A stretch of 64,000 bases of DNA from Pseudomonas sp. NKUCC02_KPG (lineage in GTDB: Bacteria; Pseudomonadota; Gammaproteobacteria; Pseudomonadales; Pseudomonadaceae), in contig NZ_JAHKRC010000001.1 of NCBI RefSeq assembly GCF_019345465.1, forward strand, positions 310,001-374,000, in the 5' to 3' direction. The notes beneath the pieces are model-generated. The model made no database searches and was not told the origin of the DNA. It saw only the letters and a program-made list of their open reading frames with translations. Shown piece by piece: positions 8,573 to 20,768 of this stretch. Position 1 is the first letter of the stretch. The number at the start of each line of letters is the position of its first letter. The position numbers and the translations under genes are program-made.

Positions 8573-9316
8573 GTGAGCAAAGAACCCGACCGTATTTTCG
8601 CCCAGCCCCTGGCACAGGTGCCGGACTTCGCCTTCAACGAAGACGTGGTGCGGGTGTTCCCGGACATGATCAAGCGCTCGGTGCCCGGCTACCCGACGAT
8701 TGTCGAAAACCTCGGCGTGCTCGCGGCACAATTTGCCCAGCCCAACAGCGTCCTGTACGACCTGGGCAGTTCGCTGGGTGCGGTGACCCAGGCCCTGCGC
8801 CGACACGTGCGCACCGAAGGCTGCAAGGTCATTGCGGTAGACAACTCGGCGGCGATGGTCGAGCGGTGTCGCGAATACCTCAATGGGCAGAACTCGATGT
8901 TTCAGGAGTTGTTGCCCGTTGAAGTGATCGAAGGTGACATCCTGGCGCTGGAATTTGAGCCCGCGTCAGTGGTTGCGCTGAATTTCACCCTGCAATTTAT
9001 CGCCCCCGATGAGCGCCTGGCGCTGCTTGGACGGATTCGACAGTCGCTGCTGCCGGGCGGCGCCTTGATCCTCTCGGAAAAACTGCGCTTCAGTGATCCC
9101 GAAGAGCACGCGCTGTTGACCGAGCTGCACGTTGCCTTCAAACGTGCCAATGGCTACAGCGATCTGGAGATTGCGCAAAAGCGCAGTGCCATCGAAAACG
9201 TCATGAAGCCCGATAGCCTCGAAGAACACCGTGAACGCCTGCTGGCGGCCGGGTTCTCGAAAGTCGTGCCGTGGTTCCAGTGTCTTAACTTTGCCTCGTT
9301 GATTGCCTTGCCATGA
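8573..9316 (+). CDS. cmoA: Carboxy-S-adenosyl-L-methionine synthase
   Basis: Converts S-adenosyl-methionine and prephenate to carboxy-SAM, the donor for CmoB in forming 5-oxyacetyl-uridine at tRNA position 34. It has 247 residues from a GTG start (codons for [10 protein letters not shown] follow), the family's standard length. Visible are the family N-terminus ([21 protein letters not shown]) and the class I methyltransferase glycine loop [16 protein letters not shown] (about residues 63-78). The stop overlaps the cmoB start as ATGA (9313-9316), so the two are translationally coupled. Confidence 0.97.
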   Translation: MSKEPDRIFAQPLAQVPDFAFNEDVVRVFPDMIKRSVPGYPTIVENLGVLAAQFAQPNSVLYDLGSSLGAVTQALRRHVRTEGCKVIAVDNSAAMVERCREYLNGQNSMFQELLPVEVIEGDILALEFEPASVVALNFTLQFIAPDERLALLGRIRQSLLPGGALILSEKLRFSDPEEHALLTELHVAFKRANGYSDLEIAQKRSAIENVMKPDSLEEHRERLLAAGFSKVVPWFQCLNFASLIALP

Positions 9317-10269
9317 TTGATCTGTCCCCACTTGCCCGGCGTCTGGCCGGCACTCCATTGGCTGAATGGGCCAACACCCTGCAGGCCCAGCTCGACGTCA
9401 AAATGGAGAAAGGCCACGGCGATCTGGAGCGCTGGCAAAGCGCGCTGGATGCGTTGCCCAACGTCAAACCCAGTGAAATCGACCTGCTTGACGGCCTGAC
9501 CCTGGACACCGATTGCGACGACGAAACCCGTGCGCAGATGCGCCAGGCGCTGATGGGGCTGTCGCCGTGGCGCAAAGGCCCGTTCGACCTGTTTGGTGTG
9601 CACGTTGATACCGAATGGCACTCGGACTGGAAATGGTCACGCGTTGCACCCCATATCGACCTCAAGCACAAGCGCATCCTCGATGTGGGTTGCGGCAATG
9701 GGTACTACATGTGGCGCATGCTCGGCGCCGGTGCTCACAGCGTGATCGGAGTTGACCCCAACTGGCTGTTTTTCTGCCAGTTCCAGGCTGTACAGCGGTT
9801 CTTGCAGCAAGAGGCCGCGTGGCACTTGCCCTTCCCGTTCGAAGACCTGCCGCCGAACCTCGAAGGCTTCGACACGGTGTTTTCCATGGGCGTGTTCTAC
9901 CATCGTCGTTCGCCCATCGAGCATTTGCTGGCATTGAAAGACTGCCTGGTCAAAGGCGGTGAGCTGGTGCTGGAGACCCTGGTGATTGAAGGCGATGTGA
10001 ATCAGGTGCTGGTGCCTGAAGACCGTTACGCACAGATGCGCAACGTGTGGTTCCTGCCTTCGATTCCGGCGCTTGAGCGCTGGCTGCGCCGTGCTGGTTT
10101 CAGCGACGTGCGCTGCGTGGACGTGAGCGTCACCACGGTCGAGGAACAGCGCGCGACCGAGTGGATGAAGTTCCAGTCACTGAGCGACTACCTTGACCCC
10201 AACGACCACAGCAAAACCATCGAAGGCCTGCCTGCGCCGATGCGGGCGGTGATCATCGCCAAAAAGTAA
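9313..10269 (+). CDS. cmoB: tRNA U34 carboxymethyltransferase
   Basis: Transfers the carboxymethyl group from carboxy-SAM to 5-hydroxyuridine at the tRNA wobble position. It has 318 residues. Typical CmoB features are the N-terminal basic/tryptophan region SPWRKGPF, the SAM-binding loop [17 protein letters not shown] (about 122-138), [12 protein letters not shown], and the C-terminal substrate region with TEWM.FQSL..YLDPND. It is the second gene of the cmoAB operon. A long palindromic repeat lies just after the stop. Confidence 0.97.
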   Translation: MIDLSPLARRLAGTPLAEWANTLQAQLDVKMEKGHGDLERWQSALDALPNVKPSEIDLLDGLTLDTDCDDETRAQMRQALMGLSPWRKGPFDLFGVHVDTEWHSDWKWSRVAPHIDLKHKRILDVGCGNGYYMWRMLGAGAHSVIGVDPNWLFFCQFQAVQRFLQQEAAWHLPFPFEDLPPNLEGFDTVFSMGVFYHRRSPIEHLLALKDCLVKGGELVLETLVIEGDVNQVLVPEDRYAQMRNVWFLPSIPALERWLRRAGFSDVRCVDVSVTTVEEQRATEWMKFQSLSDYLDPNDHSKTIEGLPAPMRAVIIAKK

Positions 10270-10278
10270 CCCCTACCT

Positions 10279-10440
10279 GTAGTCGCTGAGGAGCGGAGCG
10301 AGGCTGCGATCGGCCTGATGCAGCACTCCGATGCAGCCGTCGTAAAACCTGAATGCGCGGATTAACTGGAACACCGCGCTACCTGACTTTACGACGGCTT
10401 CGCCGCCGATCGCAGCCTCGTACTACTCGTCAGCGACTAC
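10279..10440. repeat. Palindromic intergenic repeat, GTAGTCGCTG family (copy 2, large form)
   Basis: Left end GTAGTCGCTGAGGAGCGGAG, inner left GAGGCTGCGATCGGC; right end is the complement (GCCGATCGCAGCCTCG...CAGCGACTAC). A second inner inverted pair (GCCGTCGTAAA / TTTACGACGGC) sits inside it. It separates the convergent cmoB and tadA genes and probably acts as a bidirectional terminator. Confidence 0.8.
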
Positions 10441-10444
10441 ATGC

Positions 10445-10942
10445 CTACGATGTCGGCTTGGCTCTTCTGGCCTTGAAGAACTCGCTCAAGACCGCCCCGC
10501 ACTCTTGCGCCAATACCCCGCCTTCAAACACTACCCGGTGGTTGAGAAAGCCCTGGGTAAAGAACTGCCCCTGACTTTGCACAATCCCGGCCTTGGGCTC
10601 CAGCGCGCCATACACCACCCGCGCCACCCGCGAATGCACGATCAACCCCGCACACATGCTGCATGGCTCCAGCGTCACGTACAGCGTACTGCCCGGTAGC
10701 CGATAGTTGTTTACGGCTGTGGCGGCGTCACGGATGGCAACCATCTCGGCATGGGCGCTGGGGTCGCTGCCGCTGATCGGGCAATTGAACCCGCGACCGA
10801 TAATTTCACCGTTTTGCACCAGCACCGCACCCACCGGCACTTCACCCAACGCTGCTCCCTGGGCGGCCAGGGCCAGCGCTTCGCGCATAAAGTCTTGATC
10901 GCGACTGCGGTCGATGATCTGGGGTTGACGCCCTTGTCGCAT
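10445..10942 (-). CDS. tadA: tRNA-specific adenosine deaminase (CumB in the older cumAB nomenclature)
   Basis: Deaminates adenosine-34 to inosine in tRNA-Arg(ACG). It has 165 residues. The zinc-deaminase signature is complete: H64-A-E66 (SAHAEMVAIRDAA) as zinc ligand and proton shuttle, and P93-C-S-M-C97 (LEPCSMCAG) supplying the two cysteine ligands. The DFMREAL..A...GEVPVGAVLV N-terminus is typical. The start codon shares one base with the cumA stop (TGATG), so it is translated from the cumA message. In P. putida this gene pair was named cumAB. Confidence 0.95.
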   Translation of the reverse strand: MRQGRQPQIIDRSRDQDFMREALALAAQGAALGEVPVGAVLVQNGEIIGRGFNCPISGSDPSAHAEMVAIRDAATAVNNYRLPGSTLYVTLEPCSMCAGLIVHSRVARVVYGALEPKAGIVQSQGQFFTQGFLNHRVVFEGGVLAQECGAVLSEFFKARRAKPTS

Positions 10943-12318
10943 CAGGAAACCTCAATAGCGGCCATCAGGCCGGTTTCCATGTGGTCAATCACATGGCAGT
11001 GGAACATCCACACCCCGGGATTATCCGCCACCAGCGCCACGCGGGCACGCTCGTTTTTGCCCAACAGGTAAGTGTCGGTGAAGTACGGAATGATCTTTTT
11101 GCGGTTGGACGCCAGCACCTTGAAGCTCATGCCGTGCAAATGGATCGGGTGCTGGTACTGGGTCATGTTCTTGAGCTCAAAGATGTAGCTCTGGCCCAGT
11201 TTGAGCCTGGCAATGGGACGGTCGGCACAGGTCTTGTCCTTGATGTCCCAGGCAACACCATTGATCTGCCACAAGCTGGGTGGCTGATCGGGGCCCAGGT
11301 CCTCGGACACCGAACCGACCCATTCAAAGTTGAAGTTGATCTTCTCGGCGCTGGCAACGTCGGGCTCGGCAATCGGGTTGGCCGGCAATGCCGGCGGCCA
11401 CTGCGTCGGAGCGTCATTGCTGGCGACCGAACGCAAGGTGCCCAAGCGTACCGGGCCATCACGCAACGAAAGCTCCTCGCCCGCAGCCGGGGCCTTGATG
11501 CCCAGGCAAATACGCATGCCGGGGCCCAGCCAGTAATCCTTGCCCAACGGCCTTGGCTCGACGGGATTGCCGTCAAGCGCATAGATCATGGCTTCGGCGC
11601 CGGGAATATTCAGACGGTAGGTCAGCGTGTTGTCGAGATTGAGGATGCGCACGCGAGTGATCTGCCCGGCCGGCAACTCAATGGTCGGCACATGGCTGCC
11701 ATTGATCGTCGACAGTCGCCCGGCCGTACCGCCACGCGCCGCTTCGCGGGTAATGCTGAACGGCAGGAAGCCGCCCTCTTCATCCACATGCCAGTTCTTG
11801 ATGCTCAAGGTGCGTTCGTGCTTGAAACCGGTGGGCTCGCGCTCTTCAACGATCAGTGGCCCGACCAGGCCACGACCCAGCTCTTCGCTGCTGTTGACGT
11901 GCGGGTGATACCAGTAGCTGCCCGCATCCGGCACACGGAACTTGTAATCGAAATATTCACCGGGCAGTACCGGCAATTGGGAGACGTAAGGCACGCCGTC
12001 CATTTCCAGCGGCAGGCGGATGCCGTGCCAGTGGATGGTGGTGGCGACCGGCAGATGGTTGATAAACCGCACCCGCAGCCACTCGCCCTGCCGTACCCGC
12101 AACTCGGTACCGGGTGCCGAAGGGCCGAAGGCCCAGGCCTGGGTCTGATGACCGGGCACCAGCTCGACATCCAGTGGCGCGGCAATCAGTTCGTAATCGT
12201 GACCTGCGTGCTCGGCAGCCACCTTGCCCAGCCAGTAACGCGAAGCGCCTCCTGCGCCAACACCCACCACTACCAGGCCGGCCAAACCACCGAGTATTTG
12301 TCGACGGGTAAAGGACAT
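10942..12318 (-). CDS. cumA: Tat-exported multicopper oxidase CumA
   Basis: A 458-residue periplasmic multicopper oxidase. The start is the ATG at 12318 because it directly precedes a twin-arginine-type signal (SFTRRQILGGLAGL); 42 further in-frame codons upstream look non-coding. Copper motifs are all present: HWHG (96-99), WYHPH (136-140), HPIHLHG near 404, and HCHVIDHMETG (440-450). The type 1 axial position (usually Met in CueO) is Leu 451, as in laccases of higher potential. CumA was first proposed as a Mn(II) oxidase in P. putida; later work points to other enzymes, so the substrate is open. The gene overlaps tadA by one base. Confidence 0.88.
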   Translation of the reverse strand: MSFTRRQILGGLAGLVVVGVGAGGASRYWLGKVAAEHAGHDYELIAAPLDVELVPGHQTQAWAFGPSAPGTELRVRQGEWLRVRFINHLPVATTIHWHGIRLPLEMDGVPYVSQLPVLPGEYFDYKFRVPDAGSYWYHPHVNSSEELGRGLVGPLIVEEREPTGFKHERTLSIKNWHVDEEGGFLPFSITREAARGGTAGRLSTINGSHVPTIELPAGQITRVRILNLDNTLTYRLNIPGAEAMIYALDGNPVEPRPLGKDYWLGPGMRICLGIKAPAAGEELSLRDGPVRLGTLRSVASNDAPTQWPPALPANPIAEPDVASAEKINFNFEWVGSVSEDLGPDQPPSLWQINGVAWDIKDKTCADRPIARLKLGQSYIFELKNMTQYQHPIHLHGMSFKVLASNRKKIIPYFTDTYLLGKNERARVALVADNPGVWMFHCHVIDHMETGLMAAIEVS

Positions 12319-12448
12319 GGATTCAACTACCTCTCGTATCCGGCGCGGGCGTGAAGCCCGCAAAAGGCGAATACGATACACCTGCAATTGCGAAACAGTA
12401 AGGGCGGGGTGGCGAAGGGTCACAGTTGCCAGGCAAACACACACCCTG

Positions 12449-12467
12449 TGGGAGCGGGCTTACAACC
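12449..12467. repeat. Solitary REP half-unit
   Basis: CTGTGGGAGCGGGCTTACAA matches the start of the REP family seen at 6675, but no facing partner is nearby. It lies between cumA and the orphan EIIB gene, directly against the latter's stop codon. Confidence 0.6.
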
Positions 12468-12735
12468 CCACCACCAAATGCACCAGACCGCCCGGCAGGC
12501 TCAAGATCCCCGGTACGCCCGCAGCGCGCAGAGCCTGTGGGTCCATGCGCGTGACATCCGCCAGCTCCACGCGGATACGGGTCAAGGCCACCCGCTGCCC
12601 GGACTTGACGTTACGGGCACCGCCGAGCGCCGCCAATACGGCTTCGCCCAAAATCGATGCCGACTGGCCTGGTTCATCAGCCACCAGATCAGGGGTCAGG
12701 GCTTTCCAGAATGCTTTTTGCATTTTATCGAACAT
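12460..12735 (-). CDS. Orphan PTS EIIB-like domain protein lacking the phospho-cysteine
   Basis: A 91-residue protein starting MFDKMQKAFWKAL. It matches the glucose-type EIIB fold (ASILGEAVLAALGGARNV ... LTRIRVELADVTRMD ... LRAAGVPGILSLPGG). In functional EIIB domains the phosphorylated cysteine lies two residues before the TR of 'C-x-T-R-L-R'; here that residue is alanine (VALTRIR). It therefore cannot carry phosphate in the usual way and may be regulatory or degenerate. It starts just after the stop of the EIIA-HPr-EI gene and is last in the trehalose PTS operon. The start at 12735 is chosen because upstream in-frame codons lie inside the preceding gene. Confidence 0.8.
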   Translation of the reverse strand: MFDKMQKAFWKALTPDLVADEPGQSASILGEAVLAALGGARNVKSGQRVALTRIRVELADVTRMDPQALRAAGVPGILSLPGGLVHLVVGL

Positions 12736-12737
12736 GT

Positions 12738-15269
<2,532 letters not shown>

Positions 15270-15328
15270 GACTTCACCTGCAGTTGATTCGGTTAAATGC
15301 CGATGGAGCGCGAGCTCCGACAGCCCGC

Positions 15329-16579
<1,251 letters not shown>

Positions 16580-16608
16580 TTACAGCCATATTTTTGTGGA
16601 ATCCAGCT

Positions 16609-18255
16609 TCAGGTGTTCAGGTGCAGCACGAAAGACTCATACGGGCGCAGCGAGATGCTGTGACTGCGCACCGGGCAGTCGTCGTAGTTGCTGACCAGCA
16701 GCCGTTGGTTCATGCCCGCGTCAATCACGCCTTGCGGCAGTTCGATGGCGCAGGGTGTGCCGTAGAAGTTGTTGATCACCAGCAAACACTCGCCGTCACC
16801 CTGACGCAGATACGCCCACACCTGGGAGTGCTCAGGCAACAACAGGCGATACTCACCGTGTTGCAGCAATGGCTCATCGCGGCGCAAGGCGATCAAGTGC
16901 CGGTAGTGATGCAGTACCGACGACGGGTCATTGAGCTGATCTTCAACGTTGATGGCGTGCGCATTGGCGGGAATACCGATCCACGGTTCGGCACTGCTGA
17001 AACCGGCATTCGCCTGGTGATCCCATTGCATGGGAGTGCGGCTGTTGTCCCGCGACTTTTGCTTGATCGCGGCCATGCATTCATCGTGAGACACGCCTGC
17101 TTCGCGCTTGAGTCGATAGATGTTCAGGGTTTCCACATCCCGGTACTGCTCGATAGCCTCGAACCCGGGATTGGTCATGCCAATCTCCTCGCCCTGATAC
17201 ACATACGGCGTGCCTTGCAAACAATGCAGCGCGGTGGCGAGCATCTTGGCTGAGACCACACGGTGTTCACCGTCATCGCCAAAGCGCGAGACCACACGCG
17301 GCTGGTCATGATTACACCAGAACAAGGCATTCCACCCTCCGCCCTCCTGCATGCCGACTTGCCAGTCCGAGAGGATGCCCTTGAGCTGCAAAAAGTCGAA
17401 ATCGGCCCGTACCCACTTCTGCATGTTCGGGTAATCGACTTTCAGGTGATGAAAATTGAAGGTCATCGACAGCTCTTTGCTCTCGGGTCGCGAGTAACGG
17501 ATGCAGTGCTCAAGGCTGGTGGACGACATCTCGCCGACACTGACCAGATCGTGCCCCTCGAACACTTCGCGGTGCATCTCCTGCAAGTACTCGTGCACCT
17601 TCGGGCCGTCGGTGTAGAAACGGCGCCCGTCGCTGTTGTCCTGGGGGAAGTGAGCCGGCTTGGAGATCAGGTTGATCACGTCCAGACGAAATCCGCCCAC
17701 GCCCTTGTCCCGCCAAAAGCACATCAGTTTGTACACTTGCGCCCGTACGTTGGGGTTGTCCCAATTGAGGTCGGCCTGGGTATGGTCAAACAGATGCAGG
17801 AAGTACTGGCCGGTTTGCGCCTCGTATTCCCAGGCCGAGCCGCCGAACTTGGATTCCCAGTTGTTCGGCTGGTCGCGCCAGATGTAATAGTCGCGGTACG
17901 GGTTGTCGAGGCTGCTGCGCGCCTGCTGGAACCACTCGTGTTCAATGGAGGTGTGATTGACCACGATATCGAGCATCAGCTTGATGCCCCGGGCCTTGGC
18001 CTCGCTGATCAGCAACTCGCAATCGGCCATGCTGCCGTAGCTCGGGTCGATGGCGTAGTAGTCGCTGATGTCATAGCCGTTGTCACGCTGGGGCGAGCGC
18101 AGGAACGGGGTCAGCCACAGGTAGTCAACGCCCAGCCATTGCAGGTAATCGAGCTTGTCGACTACGCCCAGCAAGTCACCGGTCGGGTTGCCCGCGTGGC
18201 TGTAGAAGCTTTTTGGGTAGATCTGATAGATCACCGAGCGCTGCCAGTCTTGCAT
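16609..18255 (-). CDS. treC: Trehalose-6-phosphate hydrolase
   Basis: Hydrolyses the trehalose-6-phosphate made by TreB to glucose and glucose-6-phosphate. It is a 548-residue GH13 enzyme. Its N-terminus is WQRSVIYQIYPKSFYSHAGNPTGDL. The four GH13 signatures are present: DIVVNHTS, GFRLDVINLISK (nucleophile Asp about 201), VGEMSS (acid Glu about 254) and NHDQPR (Asp about 317). It has no signal peptide, so it is cytoplasmic as expected for a phospho-sugar substrate. A hairpin repeat separates it from treB upstream, which may set differential mRNA stability. Confidence 0.95.
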   Translation of the reverse strand: MQDWQRSVIYQIYPKSFYSHAGNPTGDLLGVVDKLDYLQWLGVDYLWLTPFLRSPQRDNGYDISDYYAIDPSYGSMADCELLISEAKARGIKLMLDIVVNHTSIEHEWFQQARSSLDNPYRDYYIWRDQPNNWESKFGGSAWEYEAQTGQYFLHLFDHTQADLNWDNPNVRAQVYKLMCFWRDKGVGGFRLDVINLISKPAHFPQDNSDGRRFYTDGPKVHEYLQEMHREVFEGHDLVSVGEMSSTSLEHCIRYSRPESKELSMTFNFHHLKVDYPNMQKWVRADFDFLQLKGILSDWQVGMQEGGGWNALFWCNHDQPRVVSRFGDDGEHRVVSAKMLATALHCLQGTPYVYQGEEIGMTNPGFEAIEQYRDVETLNIYRLKREAGVSHDECMAAIKQKSRDNSRTPMQWDHQANAGFSSAEPWIGIPANAHAINVEDQLNDPSSVLHHYRHLIALRRDEPLLQHGEYRLLLPEHSQVWAYLRQGDGECLLVINNFYGTPCAIELPQGVIDAGMNQRLLVSNYDDCPVRSHSISLRPYESFVLHLNT

Positions 18256-18280
18256 AAAAGAATCCTGCTCAATGGGCTCT

Positions 18281-18346
18281 GTAGTCGCTGCCGAAGACTG
18301 CGAGCCGGTAAACGTTCGACAGCTCGCAGCCTTCGGCAGCGACTAC
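18281..18346. repeat. Palindromic intergenic repeat, GTAGTCGCTG family (copy 3), between treB and treC
   Basis: Arms GTAGTCGCTGCCGAAGACTG and its near-perfect complement CGCAGCCTTCGGCAGCGACTAC, with about 14 bases between them. Being inside an operon, it would be a hairpin in the treB-treC mRNA. Confidence 0.85.
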
Positions 18347-18357
18347 GGGATAGGGGT

Positions 18358-19800
18358 TTAAACGACGCGATAACCGGGACGAATGATTTTCAGGCTCAGG
18401 GCGCAAGTCAGGACAAACGGCACGACAATGGCCACCAGCATGCCGATCACAAACATCGGGATGTACTGCGGAATGATCGAGATAAAGCCCGGCAAGCCAC
18501 CGACGCCAATGGCCGAGGCCTGGACCTTGTTCAGCGACAGGAAAATGCTGCCCAGGGCCGAACCGATCAGCGCCGCATAAAACGGGAATTTGTAGCGCAG
18601 GTTGATCCCGAACATGGCCGGCTCGGTGATGCCGAAATACGCGGATACCGCGGAGGTCGAGGCCATGCTGCGTTCACGCACATTGCGGCTCATGTAGAAC
18701 ACGCCCAACGCGGCGCTGCCCTGGGCCAGGTTGGACATGACGATCATCGGCCAGATAAACGTTCCGCCCTGGGTAGCAATCAGTTGCAGGTCAACGGCAA
18801 GGAACATGTGGTGCATGCCGGTGATCACCAGCGGTGCGTACAGCAGGCCGAAAATCATCCCGCCAAGCACCGGCGCCAGGTCAAACAGCATGACCACGCC
18901 TTCGGTGATCAGAATTCCGAGGTGGCGAGTCACCGGGCCAATGATTGCCAGCGCCAGCACGCCCGTGATGACGATGGTGGTGATGGGCACGACCAGCAGT
19001 TGAATGGCATTGGGTACCCGCGCCCGCAGCCATTTCTCGATCACGCTCATGACATACGCCGCCATCAGGATCGGCAGGATTTGCCCCTGGTAGCCCACCT
19101 TCTCGATCTGGAACAGACCCAGGATATTGAAGTACGGCAGGCTTTGACCGTCCAGCCCGGCCACGGCCTTGCCGTAGTTCCAGGCATTGAGCAGGTCGGG
19201 GTGGACCAGCATCAGGCCCAGCACGATGCCGAGAATTTCGCTGCCACCAAAACGCTTGGCAGCCGACCAGCCCACCAAAGCAGGCAAGAACACAAAGGAC
19301 GTGTTGGCCATCAGGTTGATCAGGCTCCATACACCGTCCAGTGACGGGTAGGCATCGAGCAGGGTTTTGTCGGCAATGAACATGCCTTGGGCGCCCAGCA
19401 GGTTGTTAACCCCCATCAACAGGCCGGCAATGATCAGTGCAGGGAGGATGGGCATGAACACATCGGAGAACACCCGCACCAGACGCTGCATGGCGTTGGC
19501 CTTGTCGGCGCCCGTCTGTTTGACATCGGCGATGGTGGCTGCGGCCAGGCCGGTCTGTTCCCGCAGGGCGGCATAGACCTTTTCGACTTCACCGGGGCCG
19601 ATCACCACTTGATACAGGCCGCCGGTAAAAAAGGAGCCTTTGACCAGATCGATCTGGTTAAGGGTTGCGCTGTCGACCCGGCTTGGATCCTTGAGCGCCA
19701 GACGCAAACGCGTGACGCAGTGTGCGGCCTGCTCAACGTTATCGGCGCCACCGAGGCTGTGCAGCAACTCGCTGGCGATCTTGGAATAGTCGTGGCTCAT
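18358..19800 (-). CDS. treB: Trehalose-specific PTS permease EIIBC
   Basis: Imports and phosphorylates trehalose. It is a 480-residue EIIBC protein. The N-terminal EIIB domain (1-85) has the phosphorylated Cys28 in AAHCVTRLRLAL; it is followed by a linker and a ten-segment EIIC membrane domain (about 105-470) with GITEPAMFGINLRYKFPF, the conserved substrate loop of this family (GITEP). It has no EIIA domain, so it needs the EIIA of the fusion protein encoded downstream. It is first in the operon and divergent from treR, with operators in between. Confidence 0.95.
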   Translation of the reverse strand: MSHDYSKIASELLHSLGGADNVEQAAHCVTRLRLALKDPSRVDSATLNQIDLVKGSFFTGGLYQVVIGPGEVEKVYAALREQTGLAAATIADVKQTGADKANAMQRLVRVFSDVFMPILPALIIAGLLMGVNNLLGAQGMFIADKTLLDAYPSLDGVWSLINLMANTSFVFLPALVGWSAAKRFGGSEILGIVLGLMLVHPDLLNAWNYGKAVAGLDGQSLPYFNILGLFQIEKVGYQGQILPILMAAYVMSVIEKWLRARVPNAIQLLVVPITTIVITGVLALAIIGPVTRHLGILITEGVVMLFDLAPVLGGMIFGLLYAPLVITGMHHMFLAVDLQLIATQGGTFIWPMIVMSNLAQGSAALGVFYMSRNVRERSMASTSAVSAYFGITEPAMFGINLRYKFPFYAALIGSALGSIFLSLNKVQASAIGVGGLPGFISIIPQYIPMFVIGMLVAIVVPFVLTCALSLKIIRPGYRVV

Positions 19801-19865
19801 GCGTTGTCTTCCGCTTGAATTTTTATTATGGAGCGTCGTTTTGGCAGCACGCCGAAGCGAAAAAT

Positions 19866-19908
19866 ACTCGTCTGTACGAGTTAAAGCAACAACTGGTACA
19901 GACGAGTT
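19866..19908. promoter_or_regulatory. Paired TreR operator sites in the treB-treR intergenic region
   Basis: Site 1, ACTCGT-CTGT-ACGAGT (19866-19881), is a perfect palindrome. Site 2 (19892-19907) is the same sequence in the other orientation with one mismatch in the symmetric arm (ACTGGT-ACAG-ACGAGT). Together they also form a 12-bp perfect inverted repeat (ACTCGTCTGTAC / GTACAGACGAGT), with site centres 26 bp apart. Location between treB and a GntR-type regulator and the two-fold symmetry support TreR binding and repression of both promoters. Confidence 0.75.
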
Positions 19909-20006
19909 TGCATTTTTTTACTTGCTCCCCCGGGTCTGCACTTGCGCTGCCTACCCCCTGCCCTTAAGGTTCGGGCCCAGAGCCCCAACGGCATAGAGCC
20001 CTCGCC

Positions 20007-20714
20007 ATGACTAAATACAATCAGATCTACACCGATCTGCTTGCCAGCATTACCACTGAACGCCTGGCCCGCGGCGCACGCCTGCCATCCGAAGCCGAGT
20101 TGATGGCCCGTTATGACGCCAGCCGTGGCACGGTGCGCAAGGCCATCGAGCAACTTCAGGAACGCGGTTTTGCGCAAAAGATCCACGGCAAAGGCACTTT
20201 TGTGCTGTCATCCAGCCCGATCGAGTTTCAGTTGGGTGGCATTGTCAGCTTCCAGGAAACTTACCCGCGCCTGGGCGACAACGTCAGCACGGACGTCGTT
20301 GAATTCACGCAATTTGCGCTACTGGAGAGTGGGTTGTGCGAAAAGCTTGATGTGGAAGCAGGCAGCCTCATCACCCGAATCAAACGGGTACGCCGCATTG
20401 ATGGCAAACGGGTGATCCTGGACATCAACCATTTCGTGAGCGACCTGATTCCGGGACTCAATCCAGACATTGCCCAGCACTCGATTTATGCCTACATCGA
20501 GCAAACCCTGAACCTGCAGATCAGCTATGCCCAGCGCACCATCGAAGCGGTGCCGCGCAGCAAGGACGATCAGCAGCATCTGGACCTGGACGGTCAGAGC
20601 CATGTCATCGTGGTGAGCAACCAGACGTTTCTGCAGGATGGGCGCCAGTTCGAGTACACCGAGTCGCGGCATACACTGGACAAGTTCTACTTTTCGGATG
20701 TGGCACGGCGCTAG
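20007..20714 (+). CDS. treR: GntR/HutC-family trehalose operon repressor
   Basis: A 235-residue transcription factor. The winged helix at 1-72 is typical GntR (YNQIYTDLLASI, G.RLPSEAELMARYDASRGTVRKAIEQLQERGFAQKIHGKGTFV). Residues about 90-230 form the UTRA ligand-binding domain (..VTRIKRVRRIDGKRVILDINHF..., ending ...YTESRHTLDKFYFSDVARR). The effector is likely trehalose-6-phosphate, by analogy with Bacillus TreR. It is divergently placed against treB with paired palindromes in the gap, consistent with self- and operon repression. Confidence 0.9.
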   Translation: MTKYNQIYTDLLASITTERLARGARLPSEAELMARYDASRGTVRKAIEQLQERGFAQKIHGKGTFVLSSSPIEFQLGGIVSFQETYPRLGDNVSTDVVEFTQFALLESGLCEKLDVEAGSLITRIKRVRRIDGKRVILDINHFVSDLIPGLNPDIAQHSIYAYIEQTLNLQISYAQRTIEAVPRSKDDQQHLDLDGQSHVIVVSNQTFLQDGRQFEYTESRHTLDKFYFSDVARR

Positions 20715-20768
20715 AGCCAATCCGCCCTCACCCTCTCCCTTTGAGAGAGAGGGCGAAGTGCTCCGGAT

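Noticed and set aside
8056-8922. A 288-codon frame overlapping the YhhN gene and cmoA
   Set aside because: Out of frame with both; arginine/glycine/alanine-rich shadow.
17263-19344. A 693-codon plus-strand frame over treC/treB
   Set aside because: Covers two well-supported minus-strand genes and reads across their boundary and a REP-like element; low-complexity RHDQ-rich translation.
20715-20768. Hairpin CCTCTC...GAGAGAGAGG between treR and the protease as a terminator
   Set aside because: Purine/pyrimidine-rich imperfect repeat with no T-run on either strand; too weak to call.
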